This document shows, piece after piece, positions 9,492 to 17,570 of a DNA stretch of 60,000 nucleotides. The DNA is taken from NCBI RefSeq assembly GCF_963678635.1, contig NC_087071.1, forward strand, positions 29,564,141 to 29,624,140, in the 5' to 3' direction. Made by a program: the position numbers and the translations under genes. The DNA is from Symsagittifera roscoffensis. Its lineage: Eukaryota > Xenacoelomorpha > Acoela > Convolutidae. The notes under the pieces are model-generated. The model had not been told where the DNA came from, made no database searches, and saw only the letters and a list, made by a program, of their open reading frames with translations. Numbering within the stretch: position 1 is the first letter of the stretch; each line of letters starts with the position of its first letter.

Positions 9492-10889
9492 CTAAACTAT
9501 ATGTAAGTTTGGAAATTTCATTAGAATTAGTTGAAATCTGTAAACTCGGTGGTTTGGGTTAGATTTTTGTGTAAAGAGAAAGATGATTGGTTTATGGTCT
9601 GTGAATAAAACTGTGGGGTGTTTTGATCCAAGTATCAGAAATTCATATTCTGTCAGTGTATATATTATGGCTGTACATTCTCTCATTAGAGTTGAGAGTC
9701 GTAGCTCTGCTTGAGTGAATAATCGAGAATTTGCTGATATGAGGTTCATTTTATTTGTACCATTATGTGATTGTAATAGTGCTGCACCGATGCCAAAGTT
9801 CGAAGCATCGCACATTGCATAAAATGGTTGATTTGAATCTGGAATTGTGTTTGAAATTTGTTCAGTTAAAAGTTTCTTTATTTCTTCAAATCGTGTTTGA
9901 TGTTCTGTGTTCCATTCAAAGTTATTTTGTTGTCTAAGGATGTTATAAAATGGTCGTAGATATAATTGCATTTTATAAACATATTTACTTAAAAAGTTTA
10001 ACATTCCAAGAAATTCTTGGATTTTCTTTTTATTTGTTGGTGGTTGAAGTTTTTGAATAGCGTCAATGCGTGATTTCAATGGAGTGATTGTTTTTCTTTC
10101 TATATTATGTCCTAAGAATTTAACTCTTGTCAAAAAGAAGTGTGATTTATCGGGGGCGGCCTTCAGATTTTCGTTCTGAAGTATTTGGTGATATTTTTCT
10201 AAAACATTGAACATCTCGTCTTTTGTTTGTGATTGCATAAAAACATCGTCTAAATAGGTGATTGCGTTTTTCTTGAGTATTAGTGGTCTAAAAATTTTGC
10301 TCATAAAAGCTGAAAATGCTGCTGGTCCTATGGATATTCCATAGAATAAGCGGTTGAATTCATATTGTTGGTTTCCGATAACAAATTGTGTTAAACGTTG
10401 TGATTGTTCATCTAGTGGCATTTGATTGTATGCACTATTCATATCGGCGGTTGTAAAGTATTTGCCGTTTATTTTTGTTAAAATAACTTGTATTGGTTCA
10501 ATGGGCCAATTACATTTTGATTCATCTATAAGTGAATTGAGGTATCTAGCATCGAGAACGATTTTTAATGATTCTCCTTTAGCTAGAATGATAACGGGGT
10601 TGATAAATGTGTTCCCTTTTGGTTGTTCTTCTTTATTAACTGGTGATATAATGTTGTATTGTTCTAAAATATCGAGTAATCTGTTCACTTTATCATGTAA
10701 GTGAATTGGTACTTTACTTGCTCTCTGTTTTTTGAAAACTGCGTCTGGTTTTAACGGGAGATGTAGTGATGAACTGATTTTTCCAACATCGAATTTTGAT
10801 GTTGCATAGACTGATGAATATTTAATTAGCTGTTTGGCTAACTTTTCGAATTCGTCTTGTGTTATTTGTGAATGTTGGAAATTAAACAT
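9492..10889 (-). CDS. pol: Pol, reverse transcriptase and RNase H part (465 aa)
   Basis: The Ty3/Gypsy-type reverse transcriptase carries D149 in TTADMNSAYNQ and the catalytic YLDD box at 212-215, followed by KFLGHNI. RNase H has D361 (CDASNFGIGAALLQ), E404 and D431 (FTDHKPI). It copies element RNA into DNA. The ORF starts with an ATG at 10887-10889, one codon after the gag stop and in the same frame as gag. It ends at a TAG (9492-9494) just before the conserved linker, and the open frame continues beyond. The TAG may be a mutation, a suppressible stop or an assembly error; the rest of the enzyme looks intact. Confidence 0.93.
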   Translation of the reverse strand: MFNFQHSQITQDEFEKLAKQLIKYSSVYATSKFDVGKISSSLHLPLKPDAVFKKQRASKVPIHLHDKVNRLLDILEQYNIISPVNKEEQPKGNTFINPVIILAKGESLKIVLDARYLNSLIDESKCNWPIEPIQVILTKINGKYFTTADMNSAYNQMPLDEQSQRLTQFVIGNQQYEFNRLFYGISIGPAAFSAFMSKIFRPLILKKNAITYLDDVFMQSQTKDEMFNVLEKYHQILQNENLKAAPDKSHFFLTRVKFLGHNIERKTITPLKSRIDAIQKLQPPTNKKKIQEFLGMLNFLSKYVYKMQLYLRPFYNILRQQNNFEWNTEHQTRFEEIKKLLTEQISNTIPDSNQPFYAMCDASNFGIGAALLQSHNGTNKMNLISANSRLFTQAELRLSTLMRECTAIIYTLTEYEFLILGSKHPTVLFTDHKPIIFLFTQKSNPNHRVYRFQLILMKFPNLHIV

Positions 10890-10892
10890 TGT

Positions 10893-13800
10893 TTAAAATT
10901 TCTGTTGGTCCTCTGTGTAGTTACTTATGTTGAATGTAGGTTTGAAATATGGAGTTTTTGTGAAATAATCCGTATTTCTGTTTTCGTTACTTATTATATT
11001 ATTTATAGATAATTCTTCATTAAGAATTGTAGATTGGCAAATATCTAGTAATTGGAGTATATTATTAACGCGATAGGCTTTTTCGTGTATTGGTGATATT
11101 GTAGCGTTGGTTTCACAATATCCTAAAAGTCCTAAAGGTAATGTTACTTGGTAAGGTGTGTTGTTATAGACATGTAAGGAAATGATATCTGAATTCGAAT
11201 TTTTCAAATATTTTATGGATGAGATTGTGATTTTGAAAAATTTGTGAATAGGTTTGAATTCAAAATCTGACATATAAAATTTTTGTTTGTTTTGTTCTTT
11301 ATCATATTGGTGAACTTGTTTGATTGAAAAATTATAGATATTTCCTGATAGTGGTTTTAGGTGTTTTCTTTGTTGGTTAAATATCGGGTAGAATTTTGAA
11401 AAGAATGGTGGTTGTTTACTTAATCTTTGAAAAAATGTTAAGGATGTTTCTTTTGTTTTTGTATATTTATCTTTGATTAATATTTTACTATTTAGTATGT
11501 TAATTGTTGGTATATACTTCGAAATAAATGGTATTCCAATGATATTATATTTAATATCAGTGATATGGAATATTTGTTTAAATGGCTTATTTAAAATTTT
11601 GCTTTGCTCCATTGTTCTGGTGGGGAGGAGAAATAATTGGATTTTTCCGTAGTTTATCAATGTTGATCCTTGTGCTGTTGCTAACTTACTGGAGGTTTCA
11701 AGAGGTGTTAGCTTTGGGTGTAAAGTTTTTATTTCATTCCATGTGGGGATGTTTATTATGTTTGATTCTGCTCCTGAATCAATTAAAAAATCTATTTCAA
11801 GGTCTGGTGGTTGAAATTCTTTATTTCTTGGGCTTTCTAAGAGAAATGGTATTGTCCAAATTTTTTCTTTGGGTTGTTCTTTTTGTATATTTTGATAAAT
11901 GTGGTTTGTATTCAAGCATTTTGTTTTGATATTTTTATTGGTTTGATTTGTAGTGTTAATCTCATTTGTTTCTTGCATCGTTGGTGTGGAATTTATGGGT
12001 GTAGTGTAATAATTTTGAAGAAATTCTGATTGATTTTCATATGTGTGTGATGAAAAAGGTTGTTCATATATGACAGATTCATAGTCATTTTCGACTTTTA
12101 TCATATTGATAGAAAGAGTGTTTTCAGTATCACTTTCTGAATCTGATGATGTACAGTTTATTTGATTGAGTTGTAACGTATCAGTTACTGTGTCATCAAT
12201 ACCTGGAGGGTCTGATGTTGTTTCGGGATTAGATTGTACTTGATTAATATGTCTTTGATGTTTAGGTGTACTACTTCTGTGGCGATTATTAGAATTATTA
12301 TAGTTATTATTATTCCGGTGTGGTGATTGGGAATAATTTCTATAACGATTATTATAACTTGAGTGTCGATTTTGTGAATTATTTCGCGATCTATTTTGAT
12401 AATTGTTGTTTGGTCTGTTATAGTTCGATCTATTATATGAGTTATTCCTTGATTGATTGTTCGGGTAATTCTGGTTTCGGTTGTTTGAATAACTTCTATT
12501 TCGATTATAGGAGTAGTTTCTATTCCTATTGTATGATGAATTTCGTGATTGGTTGTTTGGATAGTAGTTATTTCTTGATTGGGAATTAGATCTAGAAACA
12601 AATCGTTGTGTATTTGAATGTGATCTGGAGTAGTTATTTCGACTATTTGGTCTATTGTAGTGATTTTGTGATGAATTATGCGTGTTTCTTCGTTCTGGTG
12701 ATCTTCCTCTATAACTTGAGTTATATGGTGATTGATTTCTTGTATAATTTGTATTGTTCGGGGGTGGTTTTCCTGAACTGTTGTTGCTGTAGACTGTTTT
12801 GTTCGGTAGGTTTTGATCTTTTTTCATGTATTGATGGAATGATTTATTTGGTTCTTTATATTTTTGAGGTTTATTTTGATTGTCTTGCTGTTTTTGTCTA
12901 CATTCGGAAATACTATGTCCGTATCGTCGGCAATAATTACACCATTTTTTGAAAGATGGTTTGCCTTTAAAGTTTGGGTTCTTTTCGTAAATATTGAGTA
13001 TTTCAGTGATTTTTTCAACGAGGTCTGTCTCTGATTCCTGTATATTATTAATATTAGTGGGAGTCGTTTCAATTCTGTTAACGTATTGTAATTTCAGATT
13101 TTCCGTTTCTTCTAGTTTCATCGTGATTTCTGCTTGTTCTAATTTGTCTACTAGTTTTCGAAAATCTAAATCGGGTTCTCGAATTGAAGAAGGATGGGAT
13201 GCTCTCTTTTTTATTGCTATTTTCCTTAATTGTGGTGTTAAGGTCATCATTAAGATTTCTGTCATCTTTGTGTTTTTATAGTCATGTGTATTTAATGAAT
13301 ATGCTTTTCGAACTAGTGTTTCGATTCGTACTGCTATTTGCTTGATGGTTTCGTTTGGTAATCTGCGAATTTCATTACATAAAACTCTTTGTTGTTGTTT
13401 GTTTCTTTCGGAGTCAAACATTTTTGAAAATTCCTGTGTAAACCTTTTCCAGTTTGATTTTATTTCTAGAGGTAGTACTGAAAACCATTTTTGGGCTGCG
13501 CCATCTAAGGTTGTTTGTATTAACGCTGTGCGTCGATGTATCCAGTTTTGATGTAGTGGCGTATTAATTGGTTCAGGTCCAATATTCAAAATCAGGTTTG
13601 CTGTTACTGCATTTAAATAATCTTCTACAGAGTATTCAGGGTCTGTTCCTGTGAAAACCATTAAAGGTTTGTTTGATGTTATTGATGATCCACCCATAAG
13701 GTATGGATTCATTGTCATTTGTAATGATTCTGCTGCATTTGGCATTTGAGAAAAATTTGAAAGTTGGTTTCTTGTTATTTCATGTTGTTGGAGATAATAT

Positions 13801-15464
13801 GGGAGTGGTATTTCATTTTGCATTTGTGATGGTTGATACGAGTGTGCAGTCATTGGATTTTGTTGTTGAATTGGTTGAAAAGATTGTGTATTAATTAGAT
13901 TTTGTTGTTGAATTGGTTGTTGATGTTGTGCATCTATTGGTTGTGGAGAAAAATTTCTATGATTTGTACGTGTTCTCTGTAGTCCTTGTCTACGATATTC
14001 TTGAGTATTTGGTGCAAATATATCTGGTTGTAAGAAATCATCATCTGAGGATAAATAATCCATTTGATAAGATGTCTGTTTTTTATTTTTATTTTGTTGA
14101 AAAAATGGGTAATTTTCACTGTGATCCTGTGGAGGATTTGTTTGGAAATTTATTGAATTAGGTTGGGTCATTGGGTTATCCCAATTTCGAGATCTTGTAT
14201 ATTGGTTAAAATTTCTTTGTGGTTGATTATATGTTTTTGATGGATGTGTATAATTATAATTATGGTCTGTAAAGTTGTTTCTAGTGAATGTTTTGCGTGT
14301 TTTTGATGGTATTGTCATGGGTCTGTATGTTTGGTAATCCATATGTGAATATTTAGGGGCAACTGAAGGTTTAACGGTTGATTGTAAGGTTACCTGTGTT
14401 TGTGAAAGATTTGTATTTCTTGGTGTTGTTAAATTTGGGCGTATTGGTGAAATACTTTGTTGTGTAGTTGTTGTGTGTACAATTTCTTCATTTATGAAGT
14501 GTGATGGTGTTTGGATATCTTGTTGAGTAAGATTCCTAGTTCCATTGAGGTTTTCATTGTGCATGACTGTAGAGTTTAAACTATTATTTTGTGTATCGGG
14601 CAAAAATGTATTATAGTTTAATGGTGTTGCATCAATGGTGAATGGTAATATTTTTACATAATCTCTTATGTAAGATATCGTACTTATTGCTTGACTTGAG
14701 ATTGATTGTGGGAAGCTTATAAATGCTAAATGAGACCATTCGGGGTCCCAAACATAATCTGATTGTTCTGTGATAGCGGTATCATCGTTCGAGTTTTGGG
14801 GTCTAAAATTTTTTCTTGCTTGTGCAATTAAATCAATATTGTGTGTGAAATAATCTATTATGAACCATGCCAAAATTTTTTGTAGATCGTGTTTTGTATG
14901 TTGTGAAACGTCGTCTTTCGTGAAATTTTCTTTAATGATGTTTAAATAACTAGAGAGTAGTGTGATTTCATGTCGTACTCTTAAATGTTTAGATGTTTCT
15001 GTCGGTGAGACATTTGTTATTGGGATTTCGTTTTCTAATATCGAAATATAACTATATATTATTGCGAAAACTTCATTGGTGAATATGGAGTTTGCTCTTT
15101 GTGAGTTATGATATTGGATGCTTTTTATATATTCTGAAAAAACTTTTGAAAATTCTAAATCAAGATCGTCTGTTTGAATTGTATATTTTCTATTATTATG
15201 GTTTGGTGAGGTGAATTCTATGGAGTAGATTCCATACTGTTGTGTTATGTTGCATATATCTTTTAAGTAGTGGTCTATGATTTGTCTTTTGATTTTTACA
15301 TCTGGGAACTCTGTTTTACAGGGACTGATTCCGGGTTCAAATAAATTTAATAGTAAATTTTTGCAAAATATATGCTGTCCTCTATCAGTGGTTGCATCTA
15401 TTATAAAAGGAAAGATTTCATCATCATCTGGGGTTTCGTCACCTGGGGTGTGCGTTGAGCTCAT
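10893..15464 (-). CDS. gag-pro: Gag-protease polyprotein (1523 aa)
   Basis: The N-terminal 560 residues are long and partly Gln/Pro/Asn-rich. A capsid-like region follows at about 590-790, with a Retrotrans_gag pattern including AAQKWFSVLP. A CCHC zinc knuckle (CX2CX4HX4C) begins at Cys842. An Asn/Arg/Ser/Tyr-rich low-complexity tract lies at about 870-1080, probably for RNA binding. An aspartic protease has the DSGAES active site at Asp1229 and a downstream NIIGIPFI flap-proximal motif. The protein would build particles and bind RNA, and the protease would cleave the polyprotein. Gag is unusually long for a Gypsy element. The ATG lies inside the upstream 155-aa ORF in another frame. The stop TAA is followed by ACA and the pol ATG in the same frame. 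Confidence 0.9.
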   Translation of the reverse strand: MSSTHTPGDETPDDDEIFPFIIDATTDRGQHIFCKNLLLNLFEPGISPCKTEFPDVKIKRQIIDHYLKDICNITQQYGIYSIEFTSPNHNNRKYTIQTDDLDLEFSKVFSEYIKSIQYHNSQRANSIFTNEVFAIIYSYISILENEIPITNVSPTETSKHLRVRHEITLLSSYLNIIKENFTKDDVSQHTKHDLQKILAWFIIDYFTHNIDLIAQARKNFRPQNSNDDTAITEQSDYVWDPEWSHLAFISFPQSISSQAISTISYIRDYVKILPFTIDATPLNYNTFLPDTQNNSLNSTVMHNENLNGTRNLTQQDIQTPSHFINEEIVHTTTTQQSISPIRPNLTTPRNTNLSQTQVTLQSTVKPSVAPKYSHMDYQTYRPMTIPSKTRKTFTRNNFTDHNYNYTHPSKTYNQPQRNFNQYTRSRNWDNPMTQPNSINFQTNPPQDHSENYPFFQQNKNKKQTSYQMDYLSSDDDFLQPDIFAPNTQEYRRQGLQRTRTNHRNFSPQPIDAQHQQPIQQQNLINTQSFQPIQQQNPMTAHSYQPSQMQNEIPLPYYLQQHEITRNQLSNFSQMPNAAESLQMTMNPYLMGGSSITSNKPLMVFTGTDPEYSVEDYLNAVTANLILNIGPEPINTPLHQNWIHRRTALIQTTLDGAAQKWFSVLPLEIKSNWKRFTQEFSKMFDSERNKQQQRVLCNEIRRLPNETIKQIAVRIETLVRKAYSLNTHDYKNTKMTEILMMTLTPQLRKIAIKKRASHPSSIREPDLDFRKLVDKLEQAEITMKLEETENLKLQYVNRIETTPTNINNIQESETDLVEKITEILNIYEKNPNFKGKPSFKKWCNYCRRYGHSISECRQKQQDNQNKPQKYKEPNKSFHQYMKKDQNLPNKTVYSNNSSGKPPPNNTNYTRNQSPYNSSYRGRSPERRNTHNSSQNHYNRPNSRNNYSRSHSNTQRFVSRSNSQSRNNYYPNNQSRNSSYNRNRNYSYNRNRSYSNNRNQNYPNNQSRNNSYNRSNYNRPNNNYQNRSRNNSQNRHSSYNNRYRNYSQSPHRNNNNYNNSNNRHRSSTPKHQRHINQVQSNPETTSDPPGIDDTVTDTLQLNQINCTSSDSESDTENTLSINMIKVENDYESVIYEQPFSSHTYENQSEFLQNYYTTPINSTPTMQETNEINTTNQTNKNIKTKCLNTNHIYQNIQKEQPKEKIWTIPFLLESPRNKEFQPPDLEIDFLIDSGAESNIINIPTWNEIKTLHPKLTPLETSSKLATAQGSTLINYGKIQLFLLPTRTMEQSKILNKPFKQIFHITDIKYNIIGIPFISKYIPTINILNSKILIKDKYTKTKETSLTFFQRLSKQPPFFSKFYPIFNQQRKHLKPLSGNIYNFSIKQVHQYDKEQNKQKFYMSDFEFKPIHKFFKITISSIKYLKNSNSDIISLHVYNNTPYQVTLPLGLLGYCETNATISPIHEKAYRVNNILQLLDICQSTILNEELSINNIISNENRNTDYFTKTPYFKPTFNISNYTEDQQKF

Positions 15465-15906
15465 TTTTTCGTTCGATGACTGTTAATATGTAATTATTAA
15501 TGTGTCGAATTGGTTGATTCCAATTGTATAAATGTACTGGTTTGTGTTTATACTGCTTTTTTATTCTTCTTTTTCCTCTTTTTGATGAATTTGAAGTTGT
15601 TTCTGAGTCAGAAAAATATAATTGATCGTGAAGTGGGCAATTTTTATCTATTGATTCTTTTAGTTTGTAAAGTTCGTCTAAACTGTTGGTTTCTGATTCT
15701 GAAAATGCGTTTCGATTTTTTGAAAATCTTTTTCGTGTTATTTGTCTTTGTTTCGTTATTATTTTTCTTTTTAGTGTTTGTCGTTTTGTTCGAATGTATC
15801 CAACTGTTTGTGTATGAGGTGTGATTACAAGGTCGTATTTTTTGTTATCTATTTCACAATTGTGTAAAACGATTGTTTGTTTATTTCCTAGGTTTTTAAA
15901 TGACAT
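15439..15906 (-). CDS. Basic 155-aa ORF upstream of and overlapping gag
   Basis: The product is Lys/Arg-rich, with a serine/acidic middle part. Near its C terminus is the motif NWNQPIRH, also found in the decayed relative at 46220-46456 with NWNQPIRHYK. Shared protein sequence between two copies that differ strongly in DNA supports coding function. The last 26 nt overlap the gag start in a different frame, so gag could be reached by leaky scanning, reinitiation or frameshifting. The basic character suggests nucleic-acid binding or nuclear localisation. I know no family. Confidence 0.65.
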   Translation of the reverse strand: MSFKNLGNKQTIVLHNCEIDNKKYDLVITPHTQTVGYIRTKRQTLKRKIITKQRQITRKRFSKNRNAFSESETNSLDELYKLKESIDKNCPLHDQLYFSDSETTSNSSKRGKRRIKKQYKHKPVHLYNWNQPIRHINNYILTVIERKNELNAHPR

Positions 15907-16423
15907 AAGGTTTAGGATGACGGATGCAAAAGGTTGTTAAATGATTTCTATTTTCCTAAACTGTTAGTTCTTACGATTTTTTGGTTAGCTTAACCTGGGT
16001 CTATTTGTTCAGGGTTGGAGAGAAAAGTATATCGATTCCGAAGAATGATTTTTTACTTTCTCGTGGCTAGTATAAGTTAAGGTGTTAACTTACTTAATCT
16101 TACTTAGGGGTAGTGATTGTGTTCAAGGGTTGGAGAATAGTAAATCGATCCACAAGGTTCAGGTATAATTAGAACGCGAGTAGTTCGTTAGATACTATTT
16201 TAAACTTACTAAGTCTAAGATTTATCCTGGGTCTGTTAAGAGGGGGGGTCAAGTGAAGGATGAATAACCGAAGTTCTTCACTGTTTATCCTAATTTGAAT
16301 GATTAGTTTTGTTTAAAAATTTCTATTAGTCTTAGGTCTTTAGAAAGGGTTGGGTAGTGAATCGACGTTTGAGGTCGTTAGACACTAATTAAGTGGGTGG
16401 GGGAGAACAAAGTTGTTCTGTTT

Positions 16424-16508
16424 GATCCAAGGATAAGCCTTGATGATCAAATTTGAAATTTAATTAAGTAGAAAATGATTTAAGATCCAAGGATAAGCCT
16501 TGATGATC
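16424..16508 (-). repeat. Two tandem hairpin repeats in the leader
   Basis: Two 25-nt copies spaced 60 nt apart each form a stem from GATCCAAGG and CCTTGATGATC around a short ATAAG loop. Related hairpins occur at equivalent places in the other two leader copies (40571-40595, 40647-40670, 46648-46671, 46715-46737) with partly compensating changes. Structure appears to be retained while sequence drifts. Confidence 0.55.
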
Positions 16509-16839
16509 TGGTTTTAAAATTAAGTGAATTTAAGTTTTAATAAAATTTTAAATGTGTGTAAAGGAAAGATTTAGTGTTTTGATGATATTAGTGGTTTTAT
16601 GATTGCTGTTATGTTTTAGGTGATGGAGCTGGAACAACAGGATGATTTATGATTACTAACCATTTATTGTCATGCTACTAATTTTTATTTTTTATTTTTC
16701 AATAAATATTTTTCAAACATGTTTTGTATATTACTGCAGAGTTTTAGGAAAACGATCTTAGATCTTTTTATCAATCGTTATTGTATATTAATAATTTTGT
16801 TTAGCGCCTGAAATGATTTTGAAGATTAACTTCAAGGTT

Positions 16840-17073
16840 TTATGTTTGCAAATGAAAATCTAAATTCATTGCCAGTAGTATTCTAAATATAAAAGTTTGT
16901 TCTGGTTTTTGCCTAACTATCATATAGCTATATGGCAAGTTTCTACTTTGTCGTATGTCGTCTCTGGTTCGAGGTCTTCTTCCAATTCCGGGTAGTTCTG
17001 TTATGGTTCGGAATATTGGCTCTGATCTATTGAGTCGTAGAGACATTTCGATTAAATTATTGTCGTATAACAT
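16840..17073 (-). CDS. Conserved leader ORF (77 aa)
   Basis: This is the first ORF after the primer-binding site, with its ATG at 17071-17073. The related leader at 41007-41213 encodes a similar protein. Both begin MLYD, share NLI, MSLR, NRS, PIFRT, ELPG and GRR blocks, and differ mainly by conservative exchanges (E/D, N/K, L/F). That pattern indicates selection on the protein. It is arginine-rich. It could be a small regulatory peptide or a first coding exon supplying an ATG to downstream frames. The third leader copy no longer encodes it. Confidence 0.55.
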   Translation of the reverse strand: MLYDNNLIEMSLRLNRSEPIFRTITELPGIGRRPRTRDDIRQSRNLPYSYMIVRQKPEQTFIFRILLAMNLDFHLQT

Positions 17074-17148
17074 TTTGTAAATGTTTTTGTCTAATTTCTA
17101 ATCTATTTTGGTTAATTCTAAGCTTTTAAGGTCTTGTTCGAGACTTAT

Positions 17149-17158
17149 GGTCGCACCA
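17149..17158 (-). promoter_or_regulatory. Primer-binding site
   Basis: On the element strand this reads TGGTGCGACC and lies 2 nt after the LTR end (CA, spacer TC). The plus strand reads like a tRNA 3' end ending in CACCA. It is conserved at 41295-41304 and degraded at 47351-47360. The tRNA that primes synthesis cannot be named from ten bases. Confidence 0.7.
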
Positions 17159-17160
17159 GA

Positions 17161-17570
17161 TGAGTTAGGACTGGGGTGTATAACTCATAGAGTAATTTCG
17201 GATAGGGTACACCGTCTGCTCGTCACGCTATCTTATTTTCGGCCGGATAGATTCGTGCAACTTCTTAGTCTAATACCGATCCTAATCTTACTCTTATACT
17301 ATCTAGTCTCAGGTTGTTTAACTAGTCTCTGCTAGGCTCAATAGATCTAGGGTATACTGGTTTATTGCGGCTGCTGAAGTGCTCGGGAGAGTCCAACTAA
17401 TTTCTAAGTTAAATTCAAATCTCTCTGGTGCTGAAATTACAAGTAACTTCAGCACTTACAAATAAGTGGGTTGTTAGTTAGATGGATCATGATTGGTTAA
17501 TATTAAATACTTTACATTGGTAAAATATCTAATTTATCCAATCATAAAATGTAGTTTAGATCAGATTCCA
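17161..17570 (-). repeat. 5' LTR of the large element (410 bp)
   Basis: The edges were set by comparison with the solo LTR at 49787-50178. The LTR reads TG...CA on the element strand. It contains a near-perfect inverted repeat at 17428-17455, AT-rich CCAAT-like stretches in the U3 part, and a block conserved in all LTR copies (17216-17284, GTCTGCTCGTC...GATAGATTCGTGCAAC). Promoter activity is inferred from position. Confidence 0.8.

Larger units (their letters stand above)
15907..17148 (-). other. Long 5' leader of the retroelement with direct repeats and hairpins
   Basis: The leader lies between the primer-binding site and the 155-aa ORF and is shared with 40247-41294 and 46398-47350. It contains diverged direct repeats built around GGGTTGG and AATCGA (near 16015, 16128 and 16346). 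Two hairpin repeats (16424-16448 and 16484-16508) and a 77-codon ORF are also present. Such a leader could hold a packaging signal or internal ribosome entry; this is inference. Confidence 0.6.
1..17570 (-). mobile_element. Giant envelope-bearing Ty3/Gypsy-type LTR retroelement, right (5') LTR present, 3' LTR outside window
   Basis: All large ORFs from 678 to 15906 lie on the minus strand and follow retroelement order: gag, protease, RT, RNase H, integrase, envelope-like protein. RNase H precedes integrase, as in Ty3/Gypsy and retroviruses, not Ty1/copia. The 5' LTR (17161-17570) is defined by comparison with other LTR copies in this window at 41307, 47363 and 49787. A primer-binding site follows it directly. 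No LTR-like sequence occurs in 1-677, so the 3' LTR must lie upstream of position 1. The element therefore exceeds 17.5 kb, where classic gypsy-type errantiviruses are about 7-8 kb. The coding strand is rich in A and C and poor in G throughout. Long open frames suggest recent activity; one TAG inside pol is the only clear lesion seen. Whether it makes particles is unknown. Confidence 0.9.

Noticed and set aside
12185-12601. 138-aa minus-strand ORF inside gag
   Set aside because: It is an alternate frame of the low-complexity Asn/Arg/Ser tract; repeated codons keep several frames open.
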